Under the pieces are notes generated by a model that was given only the letters and a program-made list of their open reading frames with translations, had not been told where the DNA came from and searched no databases. From the NCBI GenBank assembly GCA_037444845.1, contig JBBILQ010000031.1, positions 1 through 28,673 of the forward strand: a DNA stretch of 28,673 nucleotides, read 5' to 3'. Positions 5,776 through 14,383 of the stretch are shown piece by piece. Made by a program: the position numbers and the translations under genes. Source of the stretch: JARYMI01 sp037444845 (GTDB lineage: Bacteria; Acidobacteriota; Aminicenantia; Aminicenantales; UBA8522). Positions within the stretch are counted from its first letter, which is position 1, and every line of letters begins with the position of its first letter.

Positions 5776-8709
5776 TCACGGTCGGTCAAAAACCCGCCGA
5801 GAAGCTGAGCTTTTTCCAGAATCGGGGATAAGCTGTCGCCTGATCGCCTCGACGGCGGCCTGGGCTTCTTCCTTGACCTCTTCGACGCCGAGATATGATT
5901 CAGCCAGCTTGAGAGCTTCCGGACAGGCAAACTCAGGCAGAGCGCCCAGGACAAGCTTGATTTCCTCAGGTCTTTTCGCCGCATCGAGAGCCGATTGGAG
6001 AGCACTGACGGCGCCCTGGGGTGATTGGTGTTTTTCCAGACCGATCATCCTTACATAACCGCGCAGGGCCAGCACGTGGTGGACAAGACTGGGCGAATGG
6101 CGGGCGATTAATATCAGGTCATGACGGGGCGTCGAGGTCGGCCAGTCGGCCAGAGTCCGCACGGCCACATCCAAGATTTGGGAGTTTTCATCCAGAAGGG
6201 CGGCGCGAAGGAGGCGGAGGGAGCTGTCAGCGCCGATCCGGCCGAGAAGCCTGTAGAAAAGACAGCGCTTCGTTGAATCTTCGACTCTCTCCTGTTTTGA
6301 TTTGGGGCCCGGCTCGAGCATCTCCTCAATCGCCCTGGCCCGTTCAGCGTATTCGGGGATTTTCTGGCAGAGTGCGGCGATGGCCGAGAGCATCTCTTCA
6401 GCCACCGTCTCGTCGTCTTCCTCAAGGAGCAGTTTGAGAAGGGGAGGGAGGTCTTCGCTTGTAGCTATCTTGCGCAGGGCCCTGGCTGCCTCGCGCCTGT
6501 TTTTAGGGGAAGCCAAGCGCACCTGCTGGAAGACGAGAGCTTTACCGGAATTAATTCTCCTCTCTCCCACTGCCTGGATGAGCTCGTTCTTCACCGCTTC
6601 GCCGGGAGAGAGAAGCAGGTGCAGGAGGATGGTTTCGTCTGCGTCTTTTCCCGGGAGCGACCAGAGGCTGGCGCGGGCCGCTTCCTGCTCCCGGCCGCGG
6701 CTTGTCGCAGCCCGCTCGGCCAGGAAAGATACGGTGGAAGAGTTGCCTGTTTTGGCCATGGCCTTGAGAGCCGCTATCCGGACTGAGGGGTCTTTGCTTT
6801 TAGAAGCCTCGAGGACAGTGGGGAGCACGGCCTGGCCCGGGAAGTTTTCGAGCACGGCCAGAAGCTTAATTTGAGCGGTCTCGGGAAGCTTCGCCAGGAG
6901 ATTGCTGACTGCCTTGATTGCGGACTCATCAAAAAAGCCCGGGATGAGGCTGAAGGCTGTCTCGTGCATGTCCAATGAGCCGGAGATGAGCGTATCGAGA
7001 ATCAACCGGCGGGCCTCATCTTTTCCGGCCGTGCTGATTTTCCCTTTCAGGGCAGCGCGGCGAAAGACAGGCGGCAAATCAGAGGAAAAAATTTTTTCGT
7101 AAACAGAAGACGCGCGCTCAAAGTCCTTTAAATCAGCCGCTTGTTCAGCGCACTTGATGAGCGATGAGGCTGACACCTCCCGAAAGCCGCCGCTGCTTTT
7201 ATCGAAAGCTGAAATCAGATATCCCGCCGCTTCCCGGCCGCCTATTTCAGATAGGGCGGTGGCGGCTGCAGCTGCCGTCAATTTATCCTGATTCTCAAGG
7301 AGCCTACCGAGCTCGACAACCGCAGCCCGGCATTTCCGCTGCCCGAGAGACGAGATAATGCCGATTCTCGCATCGCCCTGCGTTTGCGATAAAGCCTTCA
7401 GAAAAGCCTTGTCCGCGGCCTGGCCCGGGATTCTTTCCAGAGCATAGCGCGCCAGATCCGTTGTTGACTCATCGAGAAGCATTTTTCCCAAAACCGGGAT
7501 TGACATTTCGCTGCCGATGAGCCGGAGATGGCGGCAAGTTTCCATTTTTGCTGCTGGCGTAGCGCTTGACTCGAGAAAAACCAAAAGTTTAGCCTCACAT
7601 TCCATCCTTGCGTCAGGCGAGTCCTTATGAGCCCAGACAAAGTCCCTGAGCCGGTAGACGACGTCTTCATTCTTGCTGTGCTCGAAACCAGCCATGTCCT
7701 CCAGGATCGAATCGAGAGAAAGCGGCCGGTATCCCGGCCAGAGCCGGACATCGGCCGGAGTCGAGACGGCGCGCTCCGTGGCCGGGAAATCGCCCGGGAT
7801 CTTCTGGGTCACCCGGCCAGTGGCCGCCCATTCCGCGCCGCGCCGGAATGTGGTGATGAACCCGACGCATTCGAGCGCTGGATAAGGCGGATCGCCCGAG
7901 GCATGGCCGAGCACAGTGTGGAAAATCCGGCCGGAGCCGTAGGTGACCGTAAAAAGCACGGGCTCATCCCGGCCGGTTCCAGCCTTCTCAGGATCGCTGT
8001 AAGCTGTAGCAAGAAGGGTCACGTTCTTGGCCGGGCCGCGGAGCAGTCCGTAGAGCTCATCATCAGCGTGCATCCACTTTTCGGGAAGCCCGGCCATAAT
8101 GGGGTGCGTCGCGTCACGCGTGATGATGAGAAAAGGATGCGGGTCGGTGTGATAGCCGGCAATTCCCGGCTGCGTGTCTCTGACAACCCCGCCGTCTTCC
8201 CAAAAGACATAGGGACCCGCTTTTTCATCTCGTTTTCCCCAGCCTCCAAGTCCGATGATCTCGTTGTACTCCGGCCAGTCGGGAAAGGCGTTGTTGGCCG
8301 AGTGGTAGATCACAACCCCGCCCCCATTTTTTACAAAATCAACGAAGGCTTTCTGAGTCGAGCGCGGCCATGAGTCACCGCTGTAGTCGAGGACGACGAG
8401 CCTGTAGGTAGAGAAGTCGGGCCGGAAGTCCTTCATCCCTGCGCCCGCCGGAGGGCTGGCTGCGATCACGACGTCAAAAAGCCCTGTGTTTTCGAGCATC
8501 TCCTTGAGCGCGGCGCTCGTCTCCTGCCATCTATGATGGTTCTGGCCGGTGACAATCAGGGTTTTTATCGGTTGGGATGCGTCTTGAGCCGGAAGGGCAG
8601 GGGAGGAGAATCCTGCGGCAAGCCATAACGCCATTGCTGTGGTCAGGCATCGGCCATACGATCTTTTTATCATTTTTATCTTGATTAGCGTCGAAGAATG
8701 CTTGTTCAT
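5776..8709 (-). CDS. Secreted ThuA-domain protein with long HEAT-repeat region
   Basis: A 977-residue protein with a Sec-type signal (hydrophobic core about 22-33, probable cleavage after ALPA near 41). Residues 48-296 are a ThuA-like domain, a class I glutamine-amidotransferase fold: LIVTGQNHHRWQET (51-64), VVIYHSANNAFPDW (132-145), HADDELYG (214-221) and GRIFHTVLGH (260-269). From about 330 to 970 the chain is a string of HEAT-like helical pairs, typically a scaffold for protein binding. ThuA/HEAT fusions in some bacteria also carry a cytochrome c domain, but no CxxCH haem motif is present here. The gene starts 21 bp after the Tat-exported Gfo/Idh/MocA gene and has GAGGAG upstream, so the two form an operon. 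ThuA partners ThuB (a Gfo/Idh/MocA enzyme) in rhizobial trehalose/maltitol oxidation to 3-keto sugars, and a comparable periplasmic role is inferred. An internal Met13 start is possible. Confidence 0.85.
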   Translation of the reverse strand: MNKHSSTLIKIKMIKRSYGRCLTTAMALWLAAGFSSPALPAQDASQPIKTLIVTGQNHHRWQETSAALKEMLENTGLFDVVIAASPPAGAGMKDFRPDFSTYRLVVLDYSGDSWPRSTQKAFVDFVKNGGGVVIYHSANNAFPDWPEYNEIIGLGGWGKRDEKAGPYVFWEDGGVVRDTQPGIAGYHTDPHPFLIITRDATHPIMAGLPEKWMHADDELYGLLRGPAKNVTLLATAYSDPEKAGTGRDEPVLFTVTYGSGRIFHTVLGHASGDPPYPALECVGFITTFRRGAEWAATGRVTQKIPGDFPATERAVSTPADVRLWPGYRPLSLDSILEDMAGFEHSKNEDVVYRLRDFVWAHKDSPDARMECEAKLLVFLESSATPAAKMETCRHLRLIGSEMSIPVLGKMLLDESTTDLARYALERIPGQAADKAFLKALSQTQGDARIGIISSLGQRKCRAAVVELGRLLENQDKLTAAAAATALSEIGGREAAGYLISAFDKSSGGFREVSASSLIKCAEQAADLKDFERASSVYEKIFSSDLPPVFRRAALKGKISTAGKDEARRLILDTLISGSLDMHETAFSLIPGFFDESAIKAVSNLLAKLPETAQIKLLAVLENFPGQAVLPTVLEASKSKDPSVRIAALKAMAKTGNSSTVSFLAERAATSRGREQEAARASLWSLPGKDADETILLHLLLSPGEAVKNELIQAVGERRINSGKALVFQQVRLASPKNRREAARALRKIATSEDLPPLLKLLLEEDDETVAEEMLSAIAALCQKIPEYAERARAIEEMLEPGPKSKQERVEDSTKRCLFYRLLGRIGADSSLRLLRAALLDENSQILDVAVRTLADWPTSTPRHDLILIARHSPSLVHHVLALRGYVRMIGLEKHQSPQGAVSALQSALDAAKRPEEIKLVLGALPEFACPEALKLAESYLGVEEVKEEAQAAVEAIRRQLIPDSGKSSASRRVFDRP

Positions 8710-8730
8710 CTCGGCATCTCCTCAGTCATT

Positions 8731-10035
8731 TCACACCGGAAGTTGCCAGGGCTTGCGGTAGGCGCGGCTGAGCAACCGCTCCGCTTCCAGGTCGACGATA
8801 ATAGTTTCGGTCGCCGGGTCCCAGCGGATTTTTTGGCTTAACTCAATGGATACAACGGCCAGATGTCCGACGCTGGCTGACCGATGCGCAACCTCAGCCG
8901 GTGTGATGGTCAGGCTGCGGTTCCTGATGCAATCGAGAAAGTTCTGGTAATGGTCACGGCTTTTATAGAGACGGATTTCGTCCGGGCCGATGATTTCGTC
9001 CACAAGGCGGGCGGGATGCGTCTCGAACCGGCCGCGGTCGACCCAGACCCAGCCGCGCTCGCCTATCCAGCGCGTGCCGCTTCGGATTTCGGGGTAGCCG
9101 CCGGCGATATCCATGGGCGTTCCGTCGGCGTACCCGGCCGTCACATAATACCGGGTGGCACTGTTGTAAATGCCGCGAAGCGGAAATTCGGCGCGGCCTT
9201 CGACCTCGACCGGGCCCGCAAGGTCCCAGCCCATTCCCCAATGGGCGATGTCGACATGATGGCCGACCCAGTCCATGAGCTGGCCGCCGCCAAAATCCAT
9301 ATTCCAGCGCCAGTTCATATGAACGCGGGCCTTGCAGTAGGGCCAATAAGGGGCCGGACCGAGCCACATGTCATAGTCGAGCTCGGCCGGCGGCGGCGTG
9401 ATGGCCTCCTGGCCGAAGGTCCTGGCAAAATCGTGATGACCGGAGGGAAGGCCCACCTCGACCTTGAGGATTTTGCCGATGCGGCCGTTGCGGACGAGCT
9501 CCGCCGCCCTGTGGAAATTTTCGACCGAGCGCTGCCAGGAGCCTGTCTGCCAGACCCGGCCGTAGCGCTGGATAGCCCTAACCATCGCCTGACCCTCCCG
9601 GAGGCTGTGGCTGAGCGGCTTCTCGCCATAGATATCGAACCCGGATCGGGCGCAGGCAATAGACAGAACGGCATGCCAGTGGTCGGGGACGGCGATGGAG
9701 ACGGCGTCGATGTCGCGGCGCAAGCAGAGCTCCCGGAAGTCCGTGTACGCCTTGCAGTCGCCATTGCCGTATTTTAGGTCGACCATGCTTTTGGCTTCGG
9801 CAAGGTGGTTCCGGTCGACATCGCAGACAGCCACCCACTGGACCTCGTCCTTGCCGAGGAAAGCCTCCATGTTGGGAAAGCCCATCATCCCGAACCCGAT
9901 TCCGGCCATGACGATGCGGTTCGAAGGAGCCAGACGGTTCGTTTTGCCCAGGGCCGAGGCCGGGACAATCGTCGGAAACCCCGCCACTCCGGCTGCTGCA
10001 GCTGGCAATGTTTTGAGAAATTCCCGGCGTTTCAT
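8731..10035 (-). CDS. Tat-exported Gfo/Idh/MocA family oxidoreductase
   Basis: A 434-residue NAD(P)-dependent sugar oxidoreductase homologue. The N-terminus MKRREFLK plus an Ala-rich hydrophobic stretch to about residue 29 is a classic twin-arginine signal (Arg3-Arg4), so the enzyme should fold with its cofactor in the cytoplasm and then be exported. The Rossmann glycine motif GIGFGMMG occupies 45-52, the VPDHWHA segment 116-122, and the family's EKP motif is at 138-140 with the likely catalytic Lys. The C-terminal beta-sheet domain contains NWRWNMDFGGGQLMDWVGHH around residues 246-265, typical of the exported subfamily. A GGGAGG site lies before the start. It is first gene of an operon with the ThuA-HEAT protein, which supports a ThuB-like role oxidising a sugar or sugar alcohol at C3. 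The substrate cannot be read from the sequence. Confidence 0.9.
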   Translation of the reverse strand: MKRREFLKTLPAAAAGVAGFPTIVPASALGKTNRLAPSNRIVMAGIGFGMMGFPNMEAFLGKDEVQWVAVCDVDRNHLAEAKSMVDLKYGNGDCKAYTDFRELCLRRDIDAVSIAVPDHWHAVLSIACARSGFDIYGEKPLSHSLREGQAMVRAIQRYGRVWQTGSWQRSVENFHRAAELVRNGRIGKILKVEVGLPSGHHDFARTFGQEAITPPPAELDYDMWLGPAPYWPYCKARVHMNWRWNMDFGGGQLMDWVGHHVDIAHWGMGWDLAGPVEVEGRAEFPLRGIYNSATRYYVTAGYADGTPMDIAGGYPEIRSGTRWIGERGWVWVDRGRFETHPARLVDEIIGPDEIRLYKSRDHYQNFLDCIRNRSLTITPAEVAHRSASVGHLAVVSIELSQKIRWDPATETIIVDLEAERLLSRAYRKPWQLPV

Positions 10036-10140
10036 CCTCTCACCTCCCGAATTCGAGGGACATCATACCTGATTCATTATAGGCCTTCAATCCTCAAATA
10101 GGCACCCAAACGAATTTCCGGCGCAAAAAATTCTGCAACC

Positions 10141-10169
10141 TTTACCCGTGTTGTTGCGTATATTATAAA
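10141..10169 (+). promoter_or_regulatory. Probable promoter of tldDE
   Basis: TTTACC (10141-10146) and TATAAA (10164-10169) with a 17-bp spacer point toward tldD, about 80 bp from its start. The same AT-rich core reads TATAAT on the opposite strand (10162-10167), but without a recognisable -35 box for the divergent oxidoreductase gene. The 215-bp divergent region 10036-10250 contains no other gene. Confidence 0.45.
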
Positions 10170-10250
10170 TAAAGGTAGAGTTGTGTCCTTTAATAGACAA
10201 GTCTTTTATCTAAACGCTTTATTGCTCGGAATTTTCTCGGGGAGGTTTTC

Positions 10251-11786
10251 ATGAAACACATTACCAGGCGCTCTTTCATCAAGACAGGCGCCACAGCGGC
10301 CGCGGCGACGATCGCCGTCCCTGCAATCTTGCCGAGGGGATGGTACGCTTTCGCTCAGGCCGAAGCCGCGGGCTATTTTGAACGGGAGTTTGGCGTCAGC
10401 GAAGCCATGTGCCGCAGGGTTCTGGCCAGAGCCCTGGCCAAAGGCGGCGATTTCGCTGACCTGTTCTTTGAGCACACGATCAGCAACTTCCTCATTCTTG
10501 AGGACGGGAAAGTCAACCGGGCGGCGTGCGACGTGGCTCTCGGTGTGGGGATCCGGACGGTCAAGGGCGACCAGGTCGGCTACGGGTTCACCCAGGAGCT
10601 GAACGAAAAAGCCATGTTAGCCGCCGCTTCAACGGCTGCCACGATCGCCGCCGCTTCAAGCAAAAATCCGGCCAGGGAGTTCGCTCCTCTGAAAACGAAG
10701 AATTATTATCCGGTGAAAACTCTCTTCTCCTCCGTTCCCCTCAATGACAAGCTTCCGGTGGTCCAGTCGGTCAATGACAAATGCTTCGCCCTGTCCCCGT
10801 TGGTGATAAAGGTCAACGTCGTCTTCCACGACCAGCAGAAACGCATTCTCGTGGTCACGAGCGACGGAGTCAAAGCAGAAGACCTTCAGCCGCGGAGCTA
10901 CATCGCTTCCACCGTTGTCGCCGAAAAGAACGGCCGGCGGGAGAGGTCCGGCTGGAACTTCGGCGGACGGAGGGAGTTCTCCTACTACACTCCCGCGCTT
11001 GCCGAAAAACTGGCAAAGATGTCCGTTGACCGCACGCTCATCCTCTTCGATGCCATCCAGCCTCCGGCCGGCGAGATGCCCGTCGTGCTCGGGCCCGGCG
11101 TCACGGGCGTGCTGCTCCACGAAGCCATCGGCCACGGCATGGAGGCCGACTTCAACCGGAAGAAAATTTCGACCTACTGCACGATGATCGGCAAGAAAGT
11201 CGCCGAGCCGTTCGTGAGCATCATCGACGATGGCACTGTTCCCCACCTCACCGGCTCCATCAATTTCGATGACGAAGGGACGCCAGGCCAGAAGACCGTT
11301 CTGGTGGATAAGGGCATCCTGACGGGCTACCTCCATGACAAGATCTCGGCCAGGTTTTACGGCGTCAAACCGACTGGCAACGGCCGCCGGCAAAGCTACC
11401 AGCACTACGTCATTCCGCGCATGCGCAACACGTACATGCTCGACGGAGAGGCGGAGCCCGAAGACCTCATCAAAGCCGCGGACAAGGGCATCTACGTTCA
11501 GGATGTCGCCAACGGTCAGGTGAAAATCGGAGAGGGAGACTTTGCCTTCTATGTTTCCCAGGGACGCCAGGTCGAAAACGGGAAGTTAGGGGCTCCTATC
11601 AAGGACGTCAACATCATGGGAAACGGTCCCAAGATGCTCTCCAACATCATCATGGTAGCAAACGACTTTGAGTTCCACGAGGGCGGAGCCGGGGCCTGCG
11701 GCAAGGACGGGCAGGCAGCGCCCGTTGGCTTCGGGCAGCCGAGCTGCCTGGTCAAATCCATGACCGTCGGCGGAGTCAAGGGCTGA
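10251..11786 (+). CDS. tldD: TldD-type metalloprotease with Tat export signal
   Basis: A 511-residue homologue of TldD, the active subunit of the TldD/TldE zinc peptidase that in E. coli trims microcin B17 leader and CcdA peptides. The HExxxH zinc motif is intact at residues 290-295 (HEAIGH, within GVLLHEAIGHGMEAD), and Cys483 in GACGKDGQ sits where E. coli TldD has its third zinc ligand. Before the usual start of the family there is an extra N-terminal segment, MKHITRRSFIKTGATAAAAT followed by more hydrophobic residues to about 35. It contains a twin-arginine motif (Arg6-Arg7) and reads as a Tat signal. GGGGAGG stands just upstream of the ATG, so the signal is part of the translated protein. 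E. coli TldD is cytoplasmic, so export would be a departure. It is the first gene of tldDE, 19 bp before tldE. Confidence 0.92.
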   Translation: MKHITRRSFIKTGATAAAATIAVPAILPRGWYAFAQAEAAGYFEREFGVSEAMCRRVLARALAKGGDFADLFFEHTISNFLILEDGKVNRAACDVALGVGIRTVKGDQVGYGFTQELNEKAMLAAASTAATIAAASSKNPAREFAPLKTKNYYPVKTLFSSVPLNDKLPVVQSVNDKCFALSPLVIKVNVVFHDQQKRILVVTSDGVKAEDLQPRSYIASTVVAEKNGRRERSGWNFGGRREFSYYTPALAEKLAKMSVDRTLILFDAIQPPAGEMPVVLGPGVTGVLLHEAIGHGMEADFNRKKISTYCTMIGKKVAEPFVSIIDDGTVPHLTGSINFDDEGTPGQKTVLVDKGILTGYLHDKISARFYGVKPTGNGRRQSYQHYVIPRMRNTYMLDGEAEPEDLIKAADKGIYVQDVANGQVKIGEGDFAFYVSQGRQVENGKLGAPIKDVNIMGNGPKMLSNIIMVANDFEFHEGGAGACGKDGQAAPVGFGQPSCLVKSMTVGGVKG

Positions 11787-11805
11787 GGAGAGAAGGAGGA
11801 AGACA

Positions 11806-13128
11806 ATGAAGCAAGAACTGCATGACCTTGCTGAGAGGGCGATCAAAATAGCCAAATCCGCCGGAGCTGACGACTGTCGTGTCACCATTGGCGGAGAGCG
11901 TTTTGTCGAGATCAGCTACCGGGACCGAAAGCCAGAGAACATCAAAGAAGCCTCGACGAAGGGGTTGCGGGTTGAAATCTTCGTCAACAAGAGGTTCTCC
12001 AGCCAGAGCACATCGGACCTGCGTCCGGAATCGTTGAAGACGTTCATCGAAAACGCTGTCGCCTCGACCAGTCTCCTGGCAGAAGACCCATTCCGGACAC
12101 TTCCCGACCCGAAGTACTACCAGGGCCGGGGGACGATCGACCTCAAGCAATACGACCCTGATTATGAGAAGGTGACTCCTGAAAGCCGGCACAGCTTTGT
12201 CAAAGCGATCGAAGAGAGCTGCCTGGCCAGGGGCGGGGACAAAGTCATCTCTGTAACCGCCGGCTGCTACGACAGCCACTCCGAACAGCTCCTGATGACC
12301 AGCAACGGTTTCGATGGCTACGAGGAAGCTTCAGTTTTTTATGGCGGAGCGGAGATGACGGCCAAGGATGAGGGCGACCGCAGGCCGGCGGAATACTCTG
12401 TGGCCGTAGCCCTGAGCCGCAAGGCGTTGCCCAGGCCTGAAGACATCGGCGCTGATGCGGCTGCGCGCGCGTTAAGCCTGCTCGGGGCGAAGAAGGTCAA
12501 GACGGAGACGCTGCCGATCATCATCGAGAACCGCGTCGTCGCCCGTTTCGGCAGCGGTTTTGTGCAGGCCATGTTCGGCCGGAGCATCCAGCAGAAGCAG
12601 TCCTTCCTGGCAGATAAAAAGGGCCAGAAAGTGGCGAGCAACGTGCTGACTCTCGTTGACGACCCGTTTATTCCAGGCGCCTTAGGCAGCAGGACGTTCG
12701 ACGGCGAGGGGATAGCGGCCAAAAAGAGGGTCATGATTGAAGCAGGCGTGCTGAACGATTTTTATGTCGACTGGTACTACAGCCGGAAATTAGGGTGGGA
12801 GCCGACGACGGGAAGCCCCTCAAACCTGATCATTCCGCCGGGAAAGCGCTCGGTCAAGGAGATCATGAAAGACCTCGGCCGCGGCATCTTCATCACCGGG
12901 TTCATCGGCGGGAACTCTAATTCGACGACGGGCGATACGTCGATCGGGATTACGGGCCAGCTCTTCGAGAAGGGCGAGCCCGTTCATCCTGTGTCGGAGA
13001 TGAACATCGCCGACAATCACCTAAAAATCTGGCAGAGGCTGGCTGAAGCAGCTAACGACCCGTACGCCTTTTCCCAGCAGCGTTTCCCGAGTCTGGTTTT
13101 CACCGATGTCGTCGTCTCCGGCATCTGA
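11806..13128 (+). CDS. tldE: TldE/PmbA-type subunit of the TldD/E protease
   Basis: A 440-residue TldE/PmbA homologue, the non-catalytic partner that forms the peptide channel with TldD. It lacks an HExxxH motif, as expected. The N-terminus (MKQELHDLAERAIKIAKSAG) is an amphipathic helix without any signal sequence or twin arginine, and AAGGAGGA just before the ATG fixes this start; the preceding frame is the end of tldD. Conserved-looking pieces include the GSRTFDGEG loop (around residue 290), the WYYSRKLG segment near 325 and the C-terminal GGNSNSTTGDTSIGI stretch near 370. Because TldD carries a Tat signal and TldE does not, either TldE is carried out folded on TldD, or the two act in different compartments. 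Confidence 0.9.
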   Translation: MKQELHDLAERAIKIAKSAGADDCRVTIGGERFVEISYRDRKPENIKEASTKGLRVEIFVNKRFSSQSTSDLRPESLKTFIENAVASTSLLAEDPFRTLPDPKYYQGRGTIDLKQYDPDYEKVTPESRHSFVKAIEESCLARGGDKVISVTAGCYDSHSEQLLMTSNGFDGYEEASVFYGGAEMTAKDEGDRRPAEYSVAVALSRKALPRPEDIGADAAARALSLLGAKKVKTETLPIIIENRVVARFGSGFVQAMFGRSIQQKQSFLADKKGQKVASNVLTLVDDPFIPGALGSRTFDGEGIAAKKRVMIEAGVLNDFYVDWYYSRKLGWEPTTGSPSNLIIPPGKRSVKEIMKDLGRGIFITGFIGGNSNSTTGDTSIGITGQLFEKGEPVHPVSEMNIADNHLKIWQRLAEAANDPYAFSQQRFPSLVFTDVVVSGI

Positions 13129-13150
13129 CGAGCGATCTGCCCATATGTAA

Positions 13151-14302
13151 TCAGGGCCTGCTCGTTGCTGAGCGAAAACCGAAGTAGGGAGCTGTATAAG
13201 TCGGGGCCCGGAACATGCGGCTGGAGCACTTGAGATGACGGGACCCATACGCATAAGCACCTCCCCGTCTGATCCTTGTTCGGGTATCGCTCGCATCGGG
13301 TCCGCGAGGGTTTTTGTCGCCGTCAACGGCCCAGTCGTAAGCCTGTCCTTCTGAGCCCCAGTCCCAGACCCATTCAAACACGTTCCCCGCCATGTCATAG
13401 AGGCCGTACCCGTTGGCCGGGTAGCTGCCGACGGGGACGGTGCCGCCCATGTTGTCGTTGGCGTTGCCCGTTCCAATCTCATCTCCCCAGGGATAACGCT
13501 TGCCCTCAACACCTCCCCGCGATGCCTTTTCCCACTCCGCTTCCGTTGGGAGCCTGAAGCCGTTAGCGCTCCAATCCACCTGGGCATTGGTTAGATCGAC
13601 ACGCCCTGTCCTGTATACTTCCGTGTGGGCGTCATCTGTATAGTAGACCGGCGTCCTGCCCTCTTTCTCGGAGCGGGCGTTGAGCCACTTCACCGCATCG
13701 TACCAGTTGATCAGGACCACGGGCAGATTGTCTCCTTTGCCCTGTGAGCCGTTTGATCCGGGATTATCAAATCTATATCCGTTGGCAACGGCCCAGTCAT
13801 AGACCTCTTTCCATAGAGTATACGTAGTTTCGTATTTGTCTATGTAGAATTCATCGAGGTCCACGACGTGGACTGGCAGCGCATGACGCGTTTCATCAAA
13901 GTTATCTCCCATCCGGAAAGGACCAGCCGGAATGCAAACGAGCCCGGGCTTGGGGATTTCTGCATGCGGGACGGCGGGCGAGCACAGGCACTCTCCGCTC
14001 TTGCTGTTTGTGTTAACTGCGCTGACTCTGAAACAGCAAGCGGTCTTATTTCTATGCAGACGTGCTATGTAAGTACTGCCTGAAAGGGCGGCTCCCTTTG
14101 CGCTGCTCTTCTGAGATACCGTTGACATGGATGCGCAGCATAGGGTGCGTGAGGTCGTTGCGGCTACGGGGGCTGTTAGAACAGAACGGGGGATGGATAT
14201 GCCGTTGCTGGCACCCGTCATCATGAAGAGAGGCACGGCAAAGAACGAAAGAGCAAAGAACGAAAGAGCAAAGGACGAGAGCTTGATGGGTCTCCATTGC
14301 AT
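13151..14302 (-). CDS. Secreted SUMF1 (formylglycine-generating-enzyme-like) domain protein
   Basis: A 383-residue protein with a Sec-type signal (hydrophobic 8-28) and a SUMF1/FGE-sulfatase fold from about 120 to 380. Recognisable blocks are FYIDKYETT (152-160), NWYDAVKWLN (199-208), GFRLPTEAEWEKASRGG (248-264), YPWGD (270-274), GLYDMAGNVFEWVWDWG (300-316) and the final RIRRGGAYAY...GFRSA (343-379). True formylglycine-generating enzymes have two cysteines in the last block. Here only Cys359 is seen there, so sulfatase activation is unlikely; many such proteins are lectin-like or enzymes of other kinds. Between the signal and the domain (about 55-113) is a Cys-rich segment whose FRVSAVNTNSKSGE resembles the last strands of a fibronectin type III domain, poorly preserved. 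The start has AAAGGAGG upstream. It converges on tldE, 22 bp apart. Confidence 0.85.
   Translation of the reverse strand: MQWRPIKLSSFALSFFALSFFAVPLFMMTGASNGISIPRSVLTAPVAATTSRTLCCASMSTVSQKSSAKGAALSGSTYIARLHRNKTACCFRVSAVNTNSKSGECLCSPAVPHAEIPKPGLVCIPAGPFRMGDNFDETRHALPVHVVDLDEFYIDKYETTYTLWKEVYDWAVANGYRFDNPGSNGSQGKGDNLPVVLINWYDAVKWLNARSEKEGRTPVYYTDDAHTEVYRTGRVDLTNAQVDWSANGFRLPTEAEWEKASRGGVEGKRYPWGDEIGTGNANDNMGGTVPVGSYPANGYGLYDMAGNVFEWVWDWGSEGQAYDWAVDGDKNPRGPDASDTRTRIRRGGAYAYGSRHLKCSSRMFRAPTYTAPYFGFRSATSRP
14238..14282 (-). repeat. 15-bp triplicated repeat in a signal peptide
   Basis: Three head-to-tail 15-bp units, GCAAAGAACGAAAGA at 14238-14252 and 14253-14267 (identical) and a third diverged copy at 14268-14282, encode the repeated SFALS/FFALS hydrophobic core of the SUMF1-protein signal peptide. 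The repeat keeps the frame and so can lengthen or shorten the hydrophobic core by replication slippage. Confidence 0.8.
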
Positions 14303-14383
14303 GAGTTGCCTCCTTTGTTGAATCGTGCGGACGTGGCCAAAAACATGGACATGAAAAAAACGAAGCTAGTCTTCAGCTCGTCC

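Noticed and set aside
7627..8373. A 248-codon plus-strand frame opposite the ThuA domain
   Set aside because: No ribosome site, no domain pattern, and the ThuA reading on the other strand is fully supported.
8884..9777. A 297-codon open frame on the plus strand, antisense to the first oxidoreductase gene
   Set aside because: It has no recognisable motifs. The opposite strand encodes a complete Gfo/Idh/MocA protein with family motifs, so this is a long shadow frame in GC-rich DNA.
13151..14302. Authentic formylglycine-generating enzyme for a sulfatase
   Set aside because: Only one cysteine is in the last block and no sulfatase gene is in the window.
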